A stretch of 64,000 nucleotides of DNA from Moniliophthora roreri (Eukaryota > Basidiomycota > Agaricomycetes > Agaricales > Marasmiaceae), in the NCBI GenBank assembly GCA_001466705.2, contig LATX02000112.1, forward strand, positions 124,001 to 188,000, given 5' to 3'. Shown here piece after piece: positions 57,277 through 64,000 of this stretch; position 1 is the stretch's first letter; each line of letters starts with the position of its first letter. The position numbers and the translations under genes are program-made. The notes under the pieces are model-generated. The model made no database searches, was not told the origin of the DNA, and was given only the letters and a program-made list of their open reading frames with translations.

Positions 57277-58448
57277 CTAGAATAGGTGTTTGTCGAGGAA
57301 CTGAGCTACATGATCGAACAAGTCCTTATGGGTAACCTCAGAATCTGCCTCGTAATCAAAAGAATGTTCCTTTCCTTCTACGATAATCAACTCCGAACTT
57401 GCACCCACTTCTTGAAGCAAGGAATGCATATGCTTCGATTCGTGGACCGGAACTGCAGTATCCTCGGATCCATGAACGAATAGCGCCGGTGGCCAATTGG
57501 CATCCAGAGAAAGACTAGGGAAGATGGCCGCATCGCGATCACTGATGCATTTTGCGAGGCTGGTTTTTCCTTGAGCCTTCCTGAGGGAAGCGCTCAAGCT
57601 TGGTTCGTGCTGGCCTGTATAATAATCCAGAAAAGTCCCGAGCTGAAGATAGAGTCGCGAAAGTAACATGCGAGGATTAGCAGGGTAACCAGGGATGCGA
57701 TAAGTAGGCGGGTGATACTCTAGGGGCGATCCGGGGACTGGGCTCGTGTCGGTGGACGAAAAGGGATAGAGGAATTCAGAGAATTCGGTAGGATCTAGGA
57801 TTTCTCTGCCACGAAGGAATGGTTTCGTTTTGGGGTTATAATAGTGTGGTGTCTGAATGGAAATGGGTTGAGCGGGGACCGGGAGAGACCACACAAGGAC
57901 GAACCAAGAAGTCACCGCCCATACCATACAGCGAAACCACAGCTTTCGGTCTGGGCTGAACATGAACTGCAGCAAGGTATGCGCATGTGCTACCTGCACT
58001 CGTCCCAGCGACTGCTATCCTGCTGGGATCGAATTGAAAAGTGAGACGTGGTTCGCTATCAGGGTCTAGTTGTATGTTCTCGAGAGCCTTCTGTAGTCCA
58101 GCCCCGAGCAGGAATGCAAAAACGTCTTTAACGTCTTCCAAGATTTCGTGTCCAGTGACTCCTCCAGAAGGAATCAACCTGTACTCAGGACAGATGAAAG
58201 TATGTCCCGCTTCCCTCAACCTGTCTATCGTTGATCAGCGTTACGGTCCCCATGGTTATGCTTGACTCACTAAGCAACCAGACAGGAAACCAGCTTTCAC
58301 GAGTTCCTACAGTCAGACCACCACCATGAAAGTATACCACCGCGCTCCGAAATGGTTGAGTCGACAGAGTTGGAGGATAGATGTCTAGTTCCATTGGCGT
58401 GCCTTTGCACGTTTTGTAGACTAACGTGATGGGGGATGTATTCTCCAT
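57277..58448 (-). CDS. alpha/beta hydrolase, HGGG-type esterase/lipase
   Basis: A hormone-sensitive-lipase-like esterase. The oxyanion motif is in SAVVYFHGGGLTVGTRESWF, the nucleophile in IAVAGTSAGSTCAYLAA, the acid in ALFVHGSEDTAVPVHESKH and the His in LIIVEGKEHSFDYE. The stop is at 57277-57279. I prefer the start at 58448 (MENTSPITLVYKTC) because family similarity begins there; an in-frame ATG exists at 58616, but its extra 56 residues look like leader. Introns separate the first exon (near 58270) and a region near 57850-57860. It is convergent with ADE2. No signal peptide with this start, so probably intracellular; substrate unknown. Confidence 0.87.
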
Positions 58449-58829
58449 AAGAATCAGCTTCAGGGAGAGTCTCTGCTGACAGTGTACGAGGAAGTTGAAC
58501 TTCAAGAGAATCGATAAGATAAGATCATGATGAATCGGAACCTTATCAGTCTTAGTCGGCACCAGGTTTGCCAGAGGCTTATCGTGACTGAGTGTGATGA
58601 ACTTCAACAAGGACAAGCTCGAGAAAGGTCAGCTCGTTGTGCAAAATTTTGGACTTGGCACATCAATCTGTTTCACCAGACTATACTCACGGCTAATTTC
58701 AATTCGGGCAGCCATGATGAACCGACAATCTCAGTTAGACTCCTCACTGTCCCACTCAGACGCTGCAGCTCGGAGGCCTTTGACGAATTACCTTGTTCAA
58801 TGAAGAGATTGATGAACGGCATAACATCT

Positions 58830-59415
58830 TCGTTCCCTCATTTGATCGGCTCGAGGGGGCTCTGCTGGGATTCCAGAATGGCGAATTTCTCGTTGTGATG
58901 GACGATGAGAGCAGGGAGAGGGGACCTCATCATTGCTGCAAGCCATATCACGACGGAGAAGATGGCTTGGATGGCTCGGTATACGAGGTATGAAGTTGCT
59001 GTCATCATCTACAGTTTCTATTATTCACATCGCCATATCTCTCAGCGGTTTTATATGCATTTCTCTCCCTAGCGAGCGTCTGGAGGAGCTTCAGGTAACT
59101 ATGATGGCCAGCGAAGGAGCTCAGTCTGATCCACACCGAACCGCATTCACTGTATCAGTCGATTACAAGCATGGCATGCTGCCCTACTGCCACTCACCAA
59201 CAAGTGATTCACCTCAACGCATAGGTACCACCACAGGGATGTAGCACATGATAGAGCACTAACTGCTCGCTTCCGCGCTTCCTCAACTACTAGTGCGACG
59301 GATTTACTCGCCTGTCGAGGCCATACAGAAGCTGGCATCGAGTTGTGCCGACTTACGGGACTACATAACGGAGGCCGTTGTGCTATGCGAACTCGTACTA
59401 GATTGAGACGATATA
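58830..59415 (+). pseudogene. RIB3: relic of 3,4-dihydroxy-2-butanone-4-phosphate synthase
   Basis: Conserved blocks of DHBP synthase (riboflavin synthesis) appear in order but in broken frames: FQNGEFLVVMDDESRE (58860-58915), then after a loss of about 5 bases GDLIIAASHITTEKMAWMAR, then after an intron-like gap GFICISLPSERLEELQ, then HRTAFTVSVD and GTTTGM followed at once by a TAG, AHDRALTAR in another frame, RGHTEAGIELCRLTGL, and finally VVLCELVLD in a third frame near 59375-59395. At least four frame breaks. A functional copy must exist elsewhere if the organism makes riboflavin. Confidence 0.83.
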
Positions 59416-60210
59416 AGATAGCGTAGGACGGGCAGTATGATGAGGCGAGATGAGCGTAGAAAGTTTGCGGACAGGTGGGGTTTGAAAATGATCAGTGTCG
59501 AGATGTTGGTCGATAGTGGTCCGGGGTAGATCTTGGGGTATTTACTCACATCAGACTGGTGAGTACGGTATACATAGTGGACTTATTGACTTGCATTATC
59601 ATGCCACGCCCGAGCCTGTATTTTTTTCTCCATCCTGCGCCAACAGCCTTCATTTTCACAGTCACATCTCTCTCTCTCAATTTCTCTCAATTCGTGATCT
59701 TTCTCTCTCAAACTTGTACCAATGTGCTCCTACAACCAAGCCACAGGTGTGAGTGTAGCGAAGACGCCAAAATACGGGAATCGAAAATTATATCTTCACC
59801 ACAGGACGAGAATAAAGTTCGAGTTGTGGAGCACCAAAAATTTAGCCCGACTTTTGACTTTGCCTTGTAGATCAACCTTTCGACGTGGGCGTTTCGCACG
59901 TACGACTAAGACCGTCCCGGCCGTGTGCTATCTTAGCACCGGAATAAAGGGCGCGTTCTCGCTCTGACTGGGCCTCGCAACGGAAGCTCTCGGTATGTTC
60001 CCATCACTTTCTTGTGATGTACCTCTACGACATCGGACAGCCATTTGTTGAAGTCGGCCGCGGCGAACCGCAAAACCACTCCACTCGCTCTTCCAAAACA
60101 TGCATCTGTCTCCGAAGACACGACTCAATCTAGACTTCTTTGCTCGAGGATAAATACCTATCTACTCAGAGAGATGCCAATTTCAATCGTCCTTACATCT
60201 CGAGCAAAAA
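59416..60210. other. intergenic region with CT-rich tract
   Basis: A pyrimidine-rich tract (59660-59715) of the kind found near fungal transcription starts precedes an 81-codon plus-strand frame (59722-59967) that I cannot assign. A weak TATA-like GATAAATAC lies about 60 bp before the next start codon. Confidence 0.35.
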
Positions 60211-61782
60211 ATGTCTACTCCCCAGTTCAAAAGTCTCAACGTTGCTGTCATTGGAGGTGGAATAGGTGGTTTGGCTGCTTCTTTATCCCTCAGGCGTGCC
60301 GGTCACAAAGGTATGTGTTATTCTTGAGCGGAAGGAACAGTTGATTGACCTCCACTACTTCCAGTGACTATCTACGAACGACGAAGCTTCGCAACTGAAG
60401 TTGGTGCCTCCATCACTTGCGCTGCCAACGGCACAAAATGGCTCTACGAGTGGGGCTGTGATATGTCTGTTGGGGACCCTGTAGTGCAACAGAAGCTTCT
60501 CATGAGAGACTGGAAGACTGGTGAAATCCTTGCGAACTATCAGATGGAAAATTACAAGGAGACCTGGGGATATGTGTGTCTTATCGTGACTTGACTTCCT
60601 ATGATAATCGCTAAACCTGGATTCACAGGAAACAAACATGTTCCACCGCCAGGACTTGCACAAGATGCTTTTGACCGCTGCTACCTCCACCGAAGGCGAA
60701 GGCGAACCCGTCGAGGTCAAGGTTGACTACGTTTGCGAACGTGTCAACACCGGAGAGGGTACTGCTACTTTTGCGAATGGAGAGACCATCAAGGCAGATA
60801 TGATTATCGGTGCTGATGGTATCCGGGTACGTCTGTCCTTGCCCTTACTTTGGTGAGCTAAAGCAAACATTCCGGTAGTCGCGAGTCCGTACTGGCCTTG
60901 GTATCATCCCTGACATGGTCTCGGCTCCTCAGACTTGCTTTAGATGCAACGTTCGTACCGAGGATGTCCATAAGCTGGGATTAGTCGACTATAGCTTGGA
61001 CCCGGCTATTCAAATCTGGGGTGGTTTTGAAGTACCTGAGTATGTTATTAGGATCTATACTAGATGCTTCTTGTTGACGCTTCTTCATCGTCAGCATCAA
61101 CAAGTACTTCAAGATTGTCATGTGCTCCGTCTCGGGTGGTGCCACCACGTCCTTCTACTGCTTCATGCCAACCGAATATGCTCTCCAGCACGTCTCGGAG
61201 GGATTCCAATTCAAGGAGGTGCCTGTCGAGGAGATTATAGTTGGCGCATACAAGGATTGCCTGCACGAGGATGCAAAGGAACTTTTGAAGAACTCCATCG
61301 AGAGAATGCCGTGGAGGTTGTACTTGCACAAGCCTTACCCACGCTGGGTGAAAGGCAAGATCGGTCTTCTCGGCGACGCTGCTCACCCTATGATGGTCAG
61401 TTCTTTTGCTCTGTCAACAAGCCTCGATACTAAACGAATCCTCTCGTAGCCTCACCAGTCTCAAGGCGCATGCCAAGCCATTGAAGACGCGGCTGTTCTT
61501 GGCCTAGTCTTTTCCAAGGACCATCCCGAATTCACCAACAATGTCAAGGATGGACTTGCCATGTACGAACGCATCCGAAAACCTCGTGCAACACGGATCC
61601 AGACCGCCTCCAGGAAGGCTACCGATGATCTCCATGAGCGAATTGGGTTCACGACCATCTTTAATGCCCCGGGACACAAGGAGGGAGAACCGGATGCTGA
61701 TGGCTGGGTGAAGTTGACGATGAAAGAGGTCAATACATGGGACCCCAGGAAGATTCTGGTGGAGTTGACGTCGACTGCTTGA
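60211..61782 (+). CDS. FAD-dependent monooxygenase, salicylate hydroxylase-like
   Basis: A class A flavoprotein hydroxylase. LNVAVIGGGIGGLAASLSLR gives the FAD-binding motif at the N-terminus, followed across an intron by VTIYERRSFATEVGASI. MIIGADGIRSRVRTGLG is the DG motif, and KIGLLGDAAHPMMPHQSQG is the second FAD-contact motif, where the HP and the QSQG are split by an intron. It then reads ACQAIEDAAVLG and ends ILVELTSTA at 61782. Roughly 430 residues, normal for the group. I found no frame break across at least five introns. The natural substrate (salicylate, other phenolic acid or a polyketide intermediate) cannot be told. Confidence 0.9.
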
Positions 61783-62205
61783 GTAGAAAAGGTATTGGGT
61801 ACGATATTTGTGAAACAGGCTTTTTTTTACTTTCGTATTACTCTTAAACGTAACGTAGGCTACATTCTTCTATCATGTAATACTCTACTTCTGTTGTCAG
61901 TATAACTTTATGGACCATTCTCATACTTTCGGCGAGGTTTCTGGCATGAGCCGAACTTACAGAAAGAGACGAGGTAATGAATCACTCAAAACGACCCAGA
62001 GACAGAATAAGAGAGCTCACTTGACTCTCAAATATTATCGTGTGCTAACAGGTAGTGGTACGTGGTGGCCGATGAGAGGAATCTAGATATGTGTAAGCTT
62101 GAGTGACGGTTCAGAATGAAGCTGAGAAGAAGTGCTCACATTTTCAATGAGTTCCGAGTCGTGATGCCGCTAGTTCGAGATTAGAGCTTCCGTGAAGGAT
62201 ATGCT
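61783..62205. other. intergenic region between convergent genes
   Basis: T-tract at about 61821-61830 and AT-rich sequence, likely 3' UTRs. No gene seen. Confidence 0.4.
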
Positions 62206-64000
62206 CTATGTATTCTTGACCAATGATTCGCATTCGATTGTTCGAAGCCGTTCAATGAGAGGAAACGTCCGAAAGCTGTATTCCGGGGGAAATGACTGCG
62301 GTATCGAGCAGTAAGGAGACGCGTCAAGTTGAGTGGTAGTATTAAATTTACCTGAAGCCATTTCAAAACTCCGTCTCGATCCATTCCAGACGATACGTAA
62401 GAAAAGCGGGAGGAGTGGCCCCAGAAATTCTGGACAGGGGCCGCAGATATCCAAGAGTGTGGAAAGACAATATGTCGGATTACCCATCACAGGGGAACGA
62501 GTAAGGCAGCGCGTACGAGGGTCGTGACGCCACTCTCTGTCATTGTACATCCCAACACAAGCTGCATTCCTCATGGCAACTGAAATCTGAACATGATACA
62601 CATCGTCGAAAGTCGTTTTGGAGCATGGCAGAGATAAGCGGTACGAAGCATCCTTTGCTCGCGTGCAAACACAATCGTTTCCGATGGAGGTTACTTGAAA
62701 GTGCTTGGGCTGCACGGCTTTCTTCATTGTCTCCTCAAAGTTTCGCAGCGGAGAGACGTCATACTCCCATGCGAGGAACAAGGGACTACGAATGAGGAGC
62801 CACCCCAAAGCAGTGGCCGAAGCATCTAAGATTTGAAATAGCGCTGCATCGGGAACGTGTGGTCGTGACACTTTGACATGGAACCCTCGTCTATAATCAG
62901 AGAAGCGTTGTATTACGTCGAGCCATGCTTCAGGATCCGCCTACTGAGTGTTGCTGAGATTAGCTTGACATCTCGAGACGCAGAATCGCAGTCAGCGTAC
63001 TTGTAAGCGTTGTAATAGGGTCTCGGCTTGCAAAAAGAATATAGGTATTTCAACGCGCCACAGGTCATGGTGCCAGATGTTTCCCAAGGCACTGTTGGAT
63101 TGTGTAAATAGTCCGTTATATATAAGCCGACCGTCTTTGCGAGTTTGGCGTTCCGAACAGCGTTCAAAACCTCATCGTTAAGGTTGCTTGCTGAACACTG
63201 GGATCCCCAAGTCTCCCATGCTGTTCTATAAATGTCGTAGCTATGTTTATCGTAAGTCAATGGTCACACTCAGAACGGGCGGGAACGTACTGCGCTACGG
63301 ATGATGTCTTTTCATCTTCCTGGGAAACTTCAAAGTAGTGGTCGATAGCATGGAGGTACCAACACGCAAGAGAGCTATGTTGAGTCCGATCATCCCCCAC
63401 AAAAAAGTAACCAGATCGCGTCGGATCACGGAGAAAATCATCGAATGATGCATGGAAATTACGAATATCGTCATTGGGGCCACTGATATCGAGGATCGAG
63501 TGCATTCCACGCAAGGTCGAAATGACTTCTCCCTCCTTCAATATCAGCAACGCCTCAATACATTGTGGTGTGGGATGTAACCGGTTCAACGAATAGGGAA
63601 TAGCTGAAAGTGCCCGAATAACTTCTCGAACTTTCGAACGCAGAGGGTTGGTCGAGAGGATCTGAAGGTAAAGTACATCGGGATCATGAAAGGGTGACCC
63701 TAATCCCAAATCCGAATATGGCCCCGGGCAGAGAATTATCTTAAGCTGCTCGCATGGATCGGAATAGTCGCTGTCTATAAATTTGATAACAGTAGCAGCA
63801 TAGATGAATTGGCCGGATGCCTTCTGCACGAGCTCGTCGATGATACCGGGAGCAGGCCATAGAACTGGGAAGTGTATGTGGTGGTTCCGGGGATTGTTGC
63901 GGATTTGCCTGAACTTGGCAACCAGAAATACTTGGATATCGCGACTTGGGTTGAATGTGCCGTCCAGAACGACGCGACGGAGATATGGGCGAAAGTGATC
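62206..64000 (-). CDS. NACHT-type NTPase, C-terminal part (5' end outside window)
   Basis: From the right edge inward: DGTFNPSRDIQVFLVAKF, IIDELVQKASGQFIYAATVI, PFHDPDVLYLQILSTNPL, RGMHSILDISGPNDDIRNFH and DDFLRDPTRSGYFFVGDD. These follow the NACHT core in large Agaricomycete NTPase families linked to fungal self/non-self recognition. The P-loop would lie beyond the window. An intron near 63250-63292 joins in frame to YDIYRTAWETWGSQCSASNL. The next junction, near 62945, is unclear: no canonical splice pair joins it in frame to PEAWLDVIQRFSDYRRGFHV, so the gene may be damaged there. The last frame ends at 62206. Confidence 0.75.

Noticed and set aside
58449..58616. Upstream ATG extending the esterase by 56 residues
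   Set aside because: The extension shows no similarity to the family and no clear targeting signal; similarity starts at the inner ATG at 58448.

Overview
The window is genomic DNA of a filamentous basidiomycete, most likely an Agaricomycete (mushroom-forming wood or litter decayer). I infer this from genes split by many short GT-AG introns (about 50-60 nt), a secreted GH5 mannanase with a fungal CBM1 module, a fungal-type cytochrome P450, a NACHT-type NTPase and a Crinkler-like NTPase typical of mushroom genomes, and a Ty3/gypsy element. I cannot name the species.

Layout. 1-19.3 kb is mostly core genome: an oligopeptide transporter (OPT, 3' end outside the window), a perilipin-like lipid-droplet protein, a very large separase gene (ESP1/cut1, 7.3 kb), a broken Crinkler-like P-loop NTPase, and a phosphatidylinositol-4-phosphate 5-kinase (MSS4/its3 type). 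19.7-34.1 kb is an accessory cluster: a phenol-hydroxylase-type flavoprotein, a CBM1-GH5 mannanase, two tandem MAPEG (microsomal GST-3-like) genes, a lineage-restricted gene of unknown function, and a second, inverted mannanase without CBM1 that carries a nonsense codon. These fit extracellular polysaccharide attack plus handling of aromatic or reactive compounds.

35.85-46.4 kb is a Ty3/gypsy LTR retrotransposon on the minus strand with two 213-bp LTRs, a gag-protease-RT-RNase H region with four in-frame TGA codons, no integrase, and four single-N gaps flanked by duplicated blocks. Inside it are the strangest signals in the window. Two segments (55 and 47 nt) are exact complements, without reversal, of the corresponding segment in the sister copy about 1.1 kb away. 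No inversion produces this, so I read it as a sequence-processing artefact until raw reads show otherwise.

47-64 kb returns to genes: a P450, a two-TM protein with PY motifs, an arrestin-like protein also rich in PY motifs, ADE2 followed by a degraded tandem copy of its own 3' end, an HGGG-type alpha/beta hydrolase, a degraded RIB3 (DHBP synthase) relic, a salicylate-hydroxylase-like flavoprotein, and the C-terminal part of a NACHT NTPase running off the right edge.

Coordinates of multi-exon genes are start codon to stop codon. Splice sites were read by eye from GT-AG signals and family conservation. I saw no tRNA, rRNA or CRISPR, but I had no covariance search for RNA genes.
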